Assembly (NCBI RefSeq): GCF_024679245.1
Contig: NC_090178.1
Coordinates: forward strand, 44,116,072 to 44,180,071
DNA from: Pseudorasbora parva
Lineage: Eukaryota; Chordata; Actinopteri; Cypriniformes; Gobionidae
Direction of reading: 5' to 3'
DNA: 64,000 nucleotides
Positions 34,282 through 45,654 of this stretch are shown here, in pieces (the first letter of the stretch is position 1; the number at the start of each line of letters is the position of its first letter). A program made the position numbers and the translations under genes. Under the pieces are notes generated by a model. The model did no database searches. It saw nothing but the letters and a program-made list of their open reading frames with translations, and was not told the origin of the DNA.

Positions 34282-35541
34282 CCTTCTGACATTCATATTT
34301 CGTTCTGTAACTGGAAAAGAAGTGAAATTCAGCTCATGTGTAGCCTACATGATCTGCATGATGAGTTTGAATTTTGTCAAACTCATGACAAACATCACTG
34401 TTTGAATTTTTATACAAATTTAACAGGAAATGGTGTTATGACAAAATCAGTTTATTAATATCTCAGTCATGCCCCCATCTTTCTGCAAAATGCTTACTGT
34501 TTACTTTAAGTGTAAAAAAGGGAGTCTTTGATTCATCTTTTGAAAACATGAAATAAATGAAAAGAAGGCAATATTATTTATTTTCTTTTACAGTTAAATT
34601 ATTATTATTTATGTAATCAGGGAGTTTTTTTTTAAAATGTCGCAAAAGCACTTTGTTCCTACATGAACTGACTACCTCGTTGCACTTCAATAAAAAAAAA
34701 AAAAGAATTTGTGGTATTTGGCATATTTGTTTTTGCTCTAGTTTTTAGGGGGTTATTTTTCCTGTAAAGATATCGATATATATATATATATCGTATATCG
34801 AGATATAGCAAAATATATCGAGATATATTTTTTGCTCCATATCGCCCAGCCCTACCTACAACCAATCAGAGCAACGTAGCGATGTATAACATTAGTTGTC
34901 AAATGTCAACAGAGCTCAACTGCACTGTGTTGCCAAGTCTGAGGTTTTTCCCGTGGGTTGTTTTCCATGTCCGTGGGTTGAAGCGACCTCAAATATGTGA
35001 TCGACCCAGGAATGCCAATTTTAGCAGGCAACCTTGCCAAAATAACAAATTTTACTCCCAAACGCTTTTTTTTTCTTCCGGAGAACCCTCCCGAGAAGCT
35101 ATTGGGCTTGCTTTGGGCTTGTTGTAAAAACTTACCAACTCTGTCTGCACGCACACTGGAATAAGTAACATTAGAAGAAAAAGATGAGTCTAAACAACCT
35201 TTGCCAGTTTTGTAAAAAAAAAAAAAAAGATTTTAAGGATACACAGAATACTTACCAACATGATCATCATTTCTGAGAGGAATAGTGAAGGTGAATGCAT
35301 ATACGAACAAGTTTTCTGTTTAGGATTAACGTTAGAACAAATTCAACCCAAGCCCCTTTGATGATGTGCATGATTACGTTACTGTTGATCATCTGTCCGT
35401 CATCGTCTAAAGCCCTCCCTGATGATTTCATTGGTCCGAACAGTTTCTGTTCAGGCATAATTACAAGTCCAGGCCGAACCGCACACGTTCAAATGTTGTG
35501 GGCAGGGCTGAGTTTGGCTGGCATCCAGGCTACTTGTTTGC

Positions 35542-37425
35542 CACAAACTGGCCTACACTTTTACATTTTGTTTTACAAATCATCACTTTGAACAAACGCT
35601 TTCCTTTTGTTTGCTATTTGATATTTCTCATACACTATGTAACAGAAATGGCAGCTCTTATCAGTTGGCCACTGTAATGGTGCACCAGTGCGACCGCTAA
35701 CAAAATTTCGTTGCACCAGCAGGAATTTTTTTTTTATGAAAGTCTGGAGCCCATAATATACAGCTGCGTTAGAGTGATTTTTGACCAATCAGATTTCATG
35801 AGGGGCGGAGCTACTCAGCATAATGCACTGGAAATGGAGCCAAAGCAAGCAGTATTTTTTTAAATACAGTTGAACAAAAACAAAACATAGTCTGAACAAA
35901 ACATTTGATAAAATCTTTTTTTTCCTTTTTCAAAAAAAATATTTTGAAATGTGGGTGACTGCGGGTTTAGTGTGTTAAGTGTGAGCTTTCTGTCTTGAGA
36001 ATGGATATCTGAGCCGTAATTTAATCTTGAAGTGCTTTGCTTTGTAGAGCTCCATAAATCACATTATAAGCAGTGTTTTAAAAATGGAAATTGTAGCTTA
36101 TTTCTTCCATTCCTGAAGCTTTTGTCCTTGAGCCTTAGAAGCCCTGTACTTTCATTCTTCTGTTTGTTCGGGTCTGAAGTTGTTGTGAATGTAGCGAGCT
36201 GAGGTTGAAGCAGTGTAGAGAAGGCTCTCAAGGCCTATGCTATATGCTGTTTGAAGTTTTACTGACGGCTCACACTTGATGTATGTCGTCTCGGAAGCGT
36301 CCAGCGAAGATCTGTAATTTCAGCTTGCCGAATGTCTAGACTGCTCATGCTCTCGTACTAGTCATTCTAAACTTCCCAAACCTTCTGAATGATGACTTTC
36401 TTTTGATTTCCAATGGATTTTTTTAAATTAGTTTTTTAGAGAACTCACGCACACACACGCGCACACACCACACACTTGCTTTTTGAAAAATGGGTCAGTA
36501 CCAGTGTATTTGGACCAGCTGCTCCTCACTATCACAACCTGTATGTATGATTTATTATTGATGTATATATTTTCTACAGGGTGTTCAAAATATGTAGTTT
36601 GGTGTTGTACATTGTGTAGGTCTCCGGCTAACTCGCATTATTACTGTCTTACTGAAATACTTCAGCTAATCATCTGTGGGCCACTATCACCTAAAACTGT
36701 GTATTAATGCAGATTGTCTGTCGTTCTTTGAGTAAAGATAAAGGATGGAGCAAGATTAGTTTTGCAAACTTTAATGTATCATCCGTCATTCACGCCAGTG
36801 CTCGGCTAACGTATGCGCCGTTATAGATGTAGTTCCCGCATGAGCACCGCGATAATTCAGAAATACACACAAGGGTTTGTTCAAAGACACGAGTTACTCT
36901 TGTTAATGTTAATGGGGAGAAATTACAGCTCAACATCCCATAATGTAGCTCAAAATGAGTAGCGTATCACTGAGAAACGTCCTTCTCAAGCCGTCCTTGT
37001 GATGGAGGTTCGGGTTGAATAACTATTCTTCCAGAATTCTTCCAAGGTTTTATCATCGGACCTGAGCTCGGATTGATTTGGTCAAATCGACGTCATCGTT
37101 GCTGTCTTTACTGTGTGTATAATCGCTAAGCGTTAGGAAGCCCAGGAGCTGAAGTTCAGTTATGGTGATGGGCGTTTGTTTCCGACATGTGCTGTAAGTG
37201 GTCGATCAATCACAGAGAGACTGAATCATCCATAGAGTCGTTTGAGAACATTGTGGTGCTGTGCAATTTTATGAGAAATTAAAGTGTTTTTTGACAGTGT
37301 CGCTCATTCACACAGACACACAAAACATGCAGACTTCATATTTAATAGCAGTATTTTTGTGCTATTATAATCAGATACTAATATCATCATTTGATAAAAG
37401 GTACTGTTACAGTTACACTGTCAGA
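35542..37425. other. Intronic stretch, nothing bounded
   Basis: AT-rich intron with a short (CA)n at about 36448-36473. The open frames are short and unlike known proteins. Confidence 0.5.
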
Positions 37426-37436
37426 GAAAAAAGTAT

Positions 37437-37560
37437 AGTGCTGTCACTGGGGCGATACCCTAAGGTACAAATCCAAAAAGGGACTGATTATGTACCTTTT
37501 AGGGGTACAATGATGTATCTTCACTTTTGTACATTAGGGTACTGCCCCAGTGACAGCACT
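37437..37560. mobile_element. Small inverted-repeat element
   Basis: AGTGCTGTCACTGGGGC at 37437-37453 is exactly reverse-complemented at 37544-37560. The interior has mirrored AGGGTAC/GTACCCT and AAGGTACA/TGTACCTT motifs. At about 124 bp it is a minimal foldback element of unknown family. Confidence 0.8.
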
Positions 37561-37614
37561 GTACCTTTTTTTTTTGAGAGTGTATGCTTAGTTTTGGTCC
37601 TTTTTCTCAGTTTC

Positions 37615-37800
37615 CCGCCATAATCAGTTACCATGGATATCCCTTTAATCTTCACAGCTGTTCATCAATTATTTCGTCACCATGTGTATTTAAGTTCGTC
37701 ACCTTCACTCATTCTTTGTCCTGTACTGTTTGTGCGGAGTTGATAGCTTATGTTTAATAAAGACTGTAATTATCGACGAATCGCGTCATTAGCGTGCGAT
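37615..37800 (+). other. Possible LTR remnant
   Basis: GTGTATTTAAGTTCGTCACC followed 75 bp later by AATAAAGACTGTAATTATCG resembles the TATA-to-polyadenylation part of an LTR. There are no paired ends or primer-binding site, so this is a weak call. Confidence 0.25.
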
Positions 37801-38161
37801 GTGAACGCAGCATTATACTTCCTTCTTCATCCTTGGACTTAAACCATTACATCTATGGCACTACTTTTGATTTATTCATCCAAAATTTGCCAAAATCAGT
37901 GACTTTATTTCTTTATTTTGATGTAAAAGTTGATGTTACGGCCTGGTCAACTCTTACCAGATGCAGATAAATCCATAATAGACAATGAAACACAACTGGT
38001 TGAGTCTGCCTCATACATATTCATCAGTCTTCCCTGCACATATGAAACACGGCTCCTGTCTGTGTGGTCACTGAAACAACATGTATCTGGAACATGTTGT
38101 TTTCAGTTTCCTGTTACTTTTTCCAGGTGATCCGCAGCTATGCTAATCAACGACTCTGAGA

Positions 38162-38164
<3 letters not shown>

Positions 38165-38224
<60 letters not shown>
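38165..38224. repeat. (AT)n microsatellite
   Basis: About 30 uninterrupted AT units. Confidence 0.98.
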
Positions 38225-38229
<5 letters not shown>

Positions 38230-38232
<3 letters not shown>

Positions 38233-39386
38233 TGCATATGCTTGTTGACTCGGGAATCATCTGAAATTGCAGTTAAACTGAACGCAGTGTGTTTTTATTC
38301 CCCTCTGGTGTCTGGAACTGTCCAGTAAATGTAATAGATGTTCATTTAAAGGATAAACAAAATGTCCAGTTTGCCCATGCCAGACCAGCAGCTTAGATGA
38401 TATAATGTGGAAAGTGTTTTTTTCCTTCCATTCGTTCACATTTATGTGGCCGGGACTATGCTAAGTGTATCCTAGATCAAGCACAAGCTATTACAATAGT
38501 GAAATTATGATGATAGTTTCCTCCTTGACCATAAAGGAATAAAGGAATATATTTAGCCAAAGATTAAAATTTGAAGCTTTTTTCATTACAATGACAGATC
38601 ATAGTCCACAGCTGTCAAGCTCCAAAAATGGCACAAAAAAACAGCACCATGCCAGTAGTTCATATGGCTCATGAATAGAGTTGGGTAACGTTTTGATTCT
38701 GATTTCCCCCCAAAAATAATACTTACATTTATTCTTACTGCAAAACATTTAATTATAGCTGAATACCATGAACAAAAATGAGCAGGCTAAAGAGCATTGC
38801 ACAAGACACCTTTAAATATACCACATAAAAACAACTATTAATATAAATTTCAAGCATTAAATACGCATTAAAGACAAGTAAACACTCATTAATTAATACA
38901 CAACAACTAAATAAATTAGCAATTGCACAAATACAAATGTATGATTTAAACACACATCATACAATCAAATGTAAAGTAACACTGCACATTATTAATAAAA
39001 TATAGGTTATACATTTACAAATATAGTCACAAAAGTGAGTGAATTTTCTCGTTGTCTTTTTATGTTTGATTAATGCTATCATAGAGACGGCATCAGAAAA
39101 ATCTGCCACGGTCACTTTAAGAGCTGCACTGATTCCATACTGTTAGACATTTTCATCTTTTCAACTGTCTTGAGACATAAATGACTCTTTATGAGAATAT
39201 TTTGACACATTTTTGTGTTTGTCTATTCATATGCTGTGGAAAAAGATGAGAACTTGGTTCATTATTGCACACTTCACTATGAGAAGCCGTTCTGTGTCTT
39301 TGCCCTCAAATGGTTAAAAATTGAATTAAAGTGTGCACACAGGAACCGATAAGCAGAATTGAAATGCATGTTTCTCCACCGGTTCT
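38230..39386. other. Intronic stretch, nothing bounded
   Basis: AT-rich intronic sequence. No element ends or coding similarity are recognised. Confidence 0.5.
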
Positions 39387-39395
39387 AGGAAATCT

Positions 39396-39921
39396 TAGCT
39401 TAGAAATCTAGACGCACCCTAGCGGCAGCAAATTTAATCTGCCCGCAAGTGTCGTCTAGCAACTCTCAATACCCTTCTGAGCTGTATTCCTCACAATCTG
39501 GATGGGCCAATCACATCGTGTATAGAGTCGGCGGGCGGGGCCATAATGACGACGCCGTGTTGCGTTTGCGTGCTTCTAGTAAACACAGAAACTGGCGAAC
39601 GGCGGCAGTCTTTTGAATCAGCTCTGACCGCGACTCTGGAAGACTTGGAGTTAAGCTTTTCTCTGAGAAAAGAACAAAGAACGGCACTGAAGTCATTCTT
39701 AAAAAGAGAAGATGTGTTCTGAGTTTAGCCGACCGGATACGGTGAATGTTTAATCTATCAACAAGCTCTGTTTCACCTTCGTTGCTCTGGTTGGTGTAGC
39801 GCTATCCTATCGCGTGCAGAGGGAGTTTGAAAGACAACCGTTTATCCCGCCCCGCAGATTGAGCTGTCAATGGTGAGTTTCCAGACCAAACATCTTGATG
39901 TGGGTCTGGCTTGTCAGGCTA
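39396..39921 (+). mobile_element. TAGCCT/9-bp-TSD element, copy 4 (RecQ-like fragment)
   Basis: A 526-bp copy with perfect 9-bp flanking repeats AGGAAATCT (39387-39395 and 39922-39930). The plus strand reads SFESALTATLEDLELSF, LRKEQRTALKSFLKREDVF, then two stops, then PTGYGECLIYQQAL. The Walker A lysine position is again glutamate. Same orientation as copy 2. Confidence 0.92.
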
Positions 39922-39959
39922 AGGAAATCTGGAACCGGAACTTGATACCTATCATGCAC

Positions 39960-40535
39960 TATATTCTTGTGGCTGTGTTCGCATAGTACACCCATAAACC
40001 CTCATCCACTATTCCCTACCTTACTCCACTAATATCATACACTTGAAGGAGTGAATGAAAACGAGTGCGTGAATTCGGACACAGCGTGTGCGTAGTTTCT
40101 GCTTGATGTTTAATAATCATTTGAAACTTGGCAAACTGGCAGCTCCAGTAGTAATAAGAACATTTATCTTGAACCTTGTCATGGAAACTAGCATCTTTAA
40201 ACCTTTTTTTACTATTAATAATCCAGTAAAAACAAATTTATACTTGTATGATATATACCTGTTGCCACATTGGACCGATGGATGGATGGATGGATGGATT
40301 ATTCTGCAGCTGCCATCTTTTGGGGAGATGCTGGAATGAATTTGCTGTGTCCGTCACAGTGCATTATGGGTATTCTCTAGCCTCTGAGCACACATTGGTT
40401 GTACACTTGTTATTGTGGTGCGTTGTGGGATTGAATGAGTCCACTTGTTAATGTTCACAATGGTTTCGGACACCACTAAAAATGGCTGTTCTCTCAAATA
40501 ATGCCCTATTTAAGGAATATAGGGGGTGATTTCAG
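39960..40535. repeat. Dispersed repeat with TTCGGACACAGC motifs
   Basis: Contains GAATTCGGACACAGC, CTGTGTCCGTCACAGTGCAT, GGTTTCGGACACCACTAAAA and near its end CCTATTTAAGGAATATAGGG, a motif I recognise from fish repeats. Limits are approximate. A (GATG)n tract lies at 40277-40299. Confidence 0.5.
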
Positions 40536-40990
40536 GCAAAACCCAAGTCTTACGTAGTCTTATGTAGTCAAATTTAATTTGTTCCTCAAACACAGCAATT
40601 GTAATTTATTAGGGCCGTGACACACCAAGGCGGCGGGACATTCGTTTTGTCTTGTTTTTGTCCCAGGCGCTGCTGACGTGAGGTGACAACACAGTCGGAT
40701 TTCATCTTCACTACCTCTTTTTCATCAGCTTGTTGTGTAAGGGCCTTTAGCTGCTGATAATCTTGCCTATGACCGAAGCCCTGGAATTCATTCAGATTGA
40801 TGAATCATGGCAGATTTGACATCATTTGACTACAAATCCTCATATTTGTCTTACTCCAACAAGAATAATGCATTTGCAAAGGAGTTGTATGGACAAATTT
40901 AAGATACTTTTGTTATTTTTATTAATTATTATTTGAATTAAAAAAAGACATGAAGCACATACGTATTATGTACTTGTCATTTTTTTTAAA
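40536..40990. other. Intronic stretch
   Basis: Contains AGGGCCGTGACACACCAAGG at 40611, which looks like a transposon end; no partner was found. Nothing else. Confidence 0.45.
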
Positions 40991-40994
40991 GAAT

Positions 40995-42588
40995 TTAATC
41001 ATTTTATTCATCAAGGATGCATTCAGTTGTTTGAAAGTGACAATGAAAATGTTTATAATCCTTATAAAAGATTTATATATCAAATAAATGCTGTTTCTTT
41101 GAACTTTCTATTCATAGAATCCTGAAAAACTTTCACAGTTTCTACAAAAAAAATATGAAGCAGCATCTGTTTTCAGCATTGATAATGATTCTTCAGCATT
41201 GAAATGTTCTTGAAGCAAATCCTCATATCAGAATGATTTCTGAAGGAATCAAGTGACACTGAAGACTGGAGTGAAAATGCAGCTTTGATCACAGGAAAAC
41301 ATTTCATCTTAAAGGGGGGGTTAAGATGAAGCTTTTTTTATGCATAATGAGCTTTTTACACTGTTAAAGACTTGGATTCCCATCCTAAACATAGACAAAG
41401 TTTCAAAAACTAATGTTGGACGTTTGATGGAGTATTTCTGTGTTAAAAATACTCCTTCCGGTTTCTCACAAGTTTCGGAGAGTTTTTTTCGAGTATGGGT
41501 CAGCTTGACGTTAATAGAGCGGAAGGTCCTTGTATGGGCCGTACGGGCTCTTCTCCCGGTAGGGCGCGCGCGCGTGACTAGAACGAGAGAGGAAAAGCAC
41601 GCCCATAAACACTCCGCGCCGCGCTCCACTTTATTCCTATGGGTGACGTCGAGCAACTTCAACGCTTCAGCACAGCATTCCGGGAAGGCAGCGCTGCATT
41701 TGAACCGTTTTGAACGCAGAAATGACGGGAAGCTTCACAACATCGCTTCAGTCGCATCGCAAAGTGGATCTCCACCGTTCACTACTGTCAGGACTTCACC
41801 AAATCATACCAAAGAAGAGTGTTTTTGACAGAGCGGTCCCAGCGATAAAGGTTCGGTCCTGCTTTGGAAGCAGCCGGTGAGTAAAACTGCTTCAAATGTC
41901 TGTGCTGTTGTCTCACCGCGTGAGTAAACATCAGTAAACGACACGATCGCGTGCTTCGTCATTCAAATGCGCTAACGGACTCCATTGTTGTTCTATGTAT
42001 AACGTTACCCTAGTCTGATGTGCAAAACCGTTTTGCTTGCTACTGCTAAGGTCTAGTCGCATACAATAGTCCATAAACCGAATCATGTCCTCATAAACTG
42101 CGAGTAAAGACACACAAATGTTGACAGGCCACTAAATACAGTCCATACCACAGAGACGGACGTCCTGCTGTTGTTGCTTCTCCTGTTCAATTTATTTCAG
42201 CCTCCGAATGATTCTGGATCATATATCTATTAGCTGAGATAGCCATGAGTTTCTCCACGCTTGAGGACGTCACCGCTTTGTGCGCATTCGTCATTCTTTA
42301 GCTCCGCCCACACGATACGCCTCCAGGCGCTCGGTTTTTTCCGGAAAGACTCGTACAGCCCATATTTCTTTTATAAATATAAAACTAAAGACTTTTCGGA
42401 GATATGAAGGATGCAATACTACTCTATAGGTACTCAAGATTGACATGTGTTTCACCCCCCCCCCCCCTTAAAATATAGTCTTTAAAATTGCTATATTTCT
42501 CGATATTACCATCTTTTCTGTATTTTTAACCAAGTAATGGTTAGCATAAGATACACGTTTCAATACCCCAAACTTTTGAATGGTAGTC
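40995..42588 (+). repeat. Dispersed repeat family R1, copy 3, split by a TTAA element
   Basis: The left half (ATTCATCAAGGATGCATTCA to GCTTTGATCACAGG) and the right half (from TTAAAATATAG to CAAACTTTTGAATGGTAGTC) follow family order. The break falls exactly at the TTAA where the element at 41309-42471 inserted; with one TTAA removed, the sequence across the site matches the other copies. Confidence 0.85.
41309..42471. mobile_element. TTAA-target element inserted in repeat R1
   Basis: Bounded by TTAA at 41309 and 42468, with ends TTAAAGGGGGGG and its near complement. The interior is GC-rich for this window (CGCGCGCGTGAC, CCGCGCCGCGCTCC) and keeps a 162-codon plus-strand and a 113-codon minus-strand open frame. 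Neither resembles a transposase or known protein, and both probably stay open because of base composition. Confidence 0.88.
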
Positions 42589-42739
42589 CGTAATAATTTC
42601 AAATATAATATAAAATATAAATATAAATCAAAATATAAGGCCTTGGAAATCCATGAACAGTGCAGATTTTCTTTTATTAAATCGTTTATTTACCATTTTA
42701 TTTTATTACTTTTTACCTCATATATCATAATTATCAGTC

Positions 42740-43702
42740 CTCATAAATCAGAAGTCCGGAGGTACCCTACACTTTGGATGAGGCGAGGTGTTCTCCTAGA
42801 GCAGAGTTGACATGCGAGGTAAGATGATGCCCAGCTCTCAGGCTTCAGTCTAGGTTCAGATCCATGTCCATTTTGTGTTCTTTTGTCTGGACTCCCAGGA
42901 CGTGACCCAGTCTGTGGTCCACTGCGATTGGAGATGGCACTTCCCTCCAGCTGCGAAGGCCAGTGGTCAGCAAACCTTGGAAAAGCCAAGTCCTCATTAC
43001 AATGGGAGTCTTGTTTCCATATGGGTTCAGCTCTGTATTTAAAGGATATTTTGATTTGCTCCGCTCTCTGGCCGTCTCAGCAGCACAGCTGATGTTCCAA
43101 AGCAAACGCTCTGACTCGTCTGGTTAACATGATCAAGATGTGCCCTGAGCCCTGTGGTTCAGTGCTCTTGCATTTGCACCTAGTTAAATGCATGTTTAGA
43201 TGTACTGTGTGTTTGTGCAGTGTTGCTGAATGTCTGGAGAGGTTACTTTTAATGTGACCGTGGACTTCCTGGAGTATCTCGTGCTCAGCGGTGGTCCTAA
43301 ACAGCGCCTTTGCTAATTTTTTCCTACGTTTCGAAGGATGCTAATCGTACCAAGAATTCTGTACGAAACATATGCAAATGTTATGCATATGAAGTGATTG
43401 CAGATGAAGAACATTCAGCTACCTGAAGCTGTTTGATCACAATCAGTGTGAACGCACCTTAATTCTCATGCTACAAAGATAATGTTTCCACAAGACCAAG
43501 TCATGCGTCATAAAGATCTGTCAAACCTAAATGAAATGGGGTGCCATTGTACTTTTCTGTACCATTACAGAACCATTCTGTGCTTTCAGCACTAAAACTG
43601 CATTCATCAAAGAAACCCAAAAGAAAATGGTGTGGATTAAATCTGTAAAGACTAAAATGGATCAAAAATGGATCTCTGTCCTCTTCCAAGTTCAGGCACA
43701 AT
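42740..43702. other. Single-copy-looking intronic block
   Basis: Less AT-rich than its surroundings (for example CAGGACGTGACCCAGTCTGT and CCCTCCAGCTGCGAAGG) and without transposon ends. The overlapping open frames on both strands do not look like proteins. It may be conserved non-coding sequence or an old repeat. Confidence 0.4.
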
Positions 43703-44985
43703 GGCCCTCATTTATCACAAGTGCGTACACCAAATTTCCAGCGTACACCTTGCGTACACCCAAACCCACGGTGACTTTGAGATTTATCAATATGGACGTT
43801 GGCGTACGGCACGCTCAAATCCTACGCCAGCTCAGGAGGTGGTGTACACACGTTTGAGTTAGTGGGAAAATGCGCAGGAAAACAATTCCTAACACCACAA
43901 AACGCACTGACAAGATATGCTATATGACCCACTGTTAAAAACAACAACAACAACATTCAGTGTTTATTTTTGTGCAACATGAACGTCAATGTTTAATTTG
44001 TGTGACTTTACCAAAGCGTTTGATTTGTAGGCAAATGTATTCCTCCAGTCGCGAGCCTGTGCACTTTATCTGACGTTTCAGGCCCGCCTGGCCCGGCAGC
44101 TGCGCACGGACTGGGACTAAAATAATTCAGACTGACAAAATAATAAAAATGACCTTCTTCTTTTAAATAATAATAAAATCAATAAAAACGACATTCTTCT
44201 TCTGAATAACAAGCGTCGTTAAGAAGAATAATCATAATAATAATAAGAAGAAGAAGAAGAATCTTACAAATTGTCATGTAATTATTAATGTGAATGAATG
44301 GTAGTACTCCACATCACATCATCATCACTATTGTACACCCAAATACATGTGCCGTGATACGAAATGAAATGCTAATTGTTTCAAAACGTGCTGTAAAATA
44401 ATGCATTGTGATGGTAATTTATCATCCAAACAGCTATTTAAACTGCTGGAGTGCGCTTCTCAACCTCCTAAGAGTACTCGTTATTTGGGTCCATATTTTG
44501 TTTTTGTAGGTGCCTTTAATCCCACTCTTTAAACTCCCAAATAAAACAATTTCGTTTTTTTTTTTTCCCACTTCCCTGGTGATGGTCTCGATGGGCGCGT
44601 CTCAGTCATCTCACTAGTTCAGTAGTCAGAGCACTGATCAGGGAGTCAGCCCGTTGACTTATGTCCTAATCACTGCCCTGACTAGTGGACTAGTGAGATG
44701 ATTGAGCACGCCCGATCTCCACGTCGGAGAAGTTTCGCTTCTTTGCCGTCTTCTGTTTCTCCATGGCGTAAAATGAGGGTGTGGGAGAGGCGGAGACTTG
44801 AATATATAGGGGCGTGTTATTCTAATGACGATCGTTTTCAGCCACCACATTTATCAAGGGCAAGTATTGCGTACACCTGGATTGCAGAGGTGCGCACAGT
44901 TTCATAAATCAGGCGGTGAGAGGAGTGTAAGCATAATCTTACGCCAACATATACACCAGTTTCTTCAGATTGATAAATGAGGGCC
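43703..44985. mobile_element. DNA element with GGCCCTCATTTATCA ends and GCGTAC repeats
   Basis: GGCCCTCATTTATCA at the left is matched by TGATAAATGAGGGCC at the right end. The flanks share AAT (43700-43702 and 44986-44988), consistent with a 3-bp target such as that of PIF/Harbinger. Near both ends the motif GCGTACACC and variants recur (43722-43830; 44870-44945), typical of transposase-binding repeats. No transposase frame. Low-complexity (AATAAG)n and (AAG)n lie near 44235-44262. Confidence 0.8.
44594..44712. repeat. Foldback inside the 43703-44985 element
   Basis: GGGCGCGTCTCAGTCATCTC, then ACTAGTTCAGTAGTCAG, is mirrored about 50 bp later by CTGACTAGTGGACTAGTGAG, then ATGATTGAGCACGCCC. 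Arms of about 36 bp, imperfect. Confidence 0.8.
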
Positions 44986-44994
44986 AATGTGAGT

Positions 44995-45654
44995 GAAAAT
45001 TGAATTTGGTTATTTTTAAGACTTCTCTGTTGTAGAGGTTGTCTGTTACAAAAATAAGGGCTTTTACACCGTCACCATTTCAATCATTATGCTCCTAAGT
45101 GCAGTAAATGTATGCATTTCACATGCACCTTTCCTACTCTTCTGGGAAATTGGACCAGAATTATTGATGTATTATTGATGTTTTTGTACACTGATGCTCT
45201 CTACAGTGAGAATGTCATATTAGCCACCATGTGGACACAATACTGTAGGTTGTTTTTACACTAGAGTCTTCTTAAAATAAAAAATAAAAATAAAAAAACT
45301 CAGCTCACTTGAAGTGGACCAAGAGGTGTAACAAGTGAAAAATGACCCAGTTCTCTTCACCTTCACACTGAGTCCTAAAAGAAGTGAAAGTCCAGTGGAG
45401 AAACTAAGATCACCGCTTTGCATTTCTTACAGCAATGGTTTAACATTAGCATATAATATATAGCATATATAATATAGCCCATTAGTGCACTCACACAAAG
45501 CCGCCTCTCAGTACTAACAGTATAATTAATCTGTGTGTCAGGTCTTAAAATGTTGAGATATTAAAAATATCTATAGAGCAGTTTTTTCTCCTCGGTTAAT
45601 GTTGTGGCTAGGAACTTTGGAAAACTACTAGCCACAGTGACAGTTTTGTCCTCA
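44995..45654. other. Intronic stretch, nothing bounded
   Basis: AT-rich sequence between two DNA transposons. No feature is recognised. Confidence 0.5.

Larger units (their letters stand above)
31610..34854. mobile_element. hAT non-autonomous element with perfect 8-bp duplication
   Basis: The left end TAGGGGTGGGCGATAT and the complement of the right end, TAGGGCTGGGCGATAT, differ at one base. Perfect 8-bp duplications CCTACAAC lie at 31602-31609 and 34855-34862. Subterminal regions are rich in ATCGATAT/ATATCGAGATAT motifs, likely transposase-binding repeats. Within its 3245 bp lies a second hAT (32296-34281); without that, it is about 1.25 kb. The GC-rich segment 31735-31840 has no clear protein. 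No transposase. Confidence 0.92.
31487..35532. mobile_element. TAGCCT/9-bp-TSD element, large type, split by a hAT insertion
   Basis: Starts TAGCCTGATGTGG, ends CATCCAGGCTA, and is flanked by perfect 9-bp repeats CTTGTTTGC (31478-31486 and 35533-35541). Removing the hAT element at 31610-34854 and its duplicated 8 bp leaves about 793 bp that read through continuously. The interior differs from the helicase-carrying copies but shares the terminal motif and target length, so it is probably mobilised by the same enzyme. No transposase frame is present. Confidence 0.83.

Noticed and set aside
41340..41828. 162-codon plus-strand open frame
   Set aside because: It lies inside a TTAA element, overlaps another open frame on the opposite strand, and does not resemble a transposase or other known protein.
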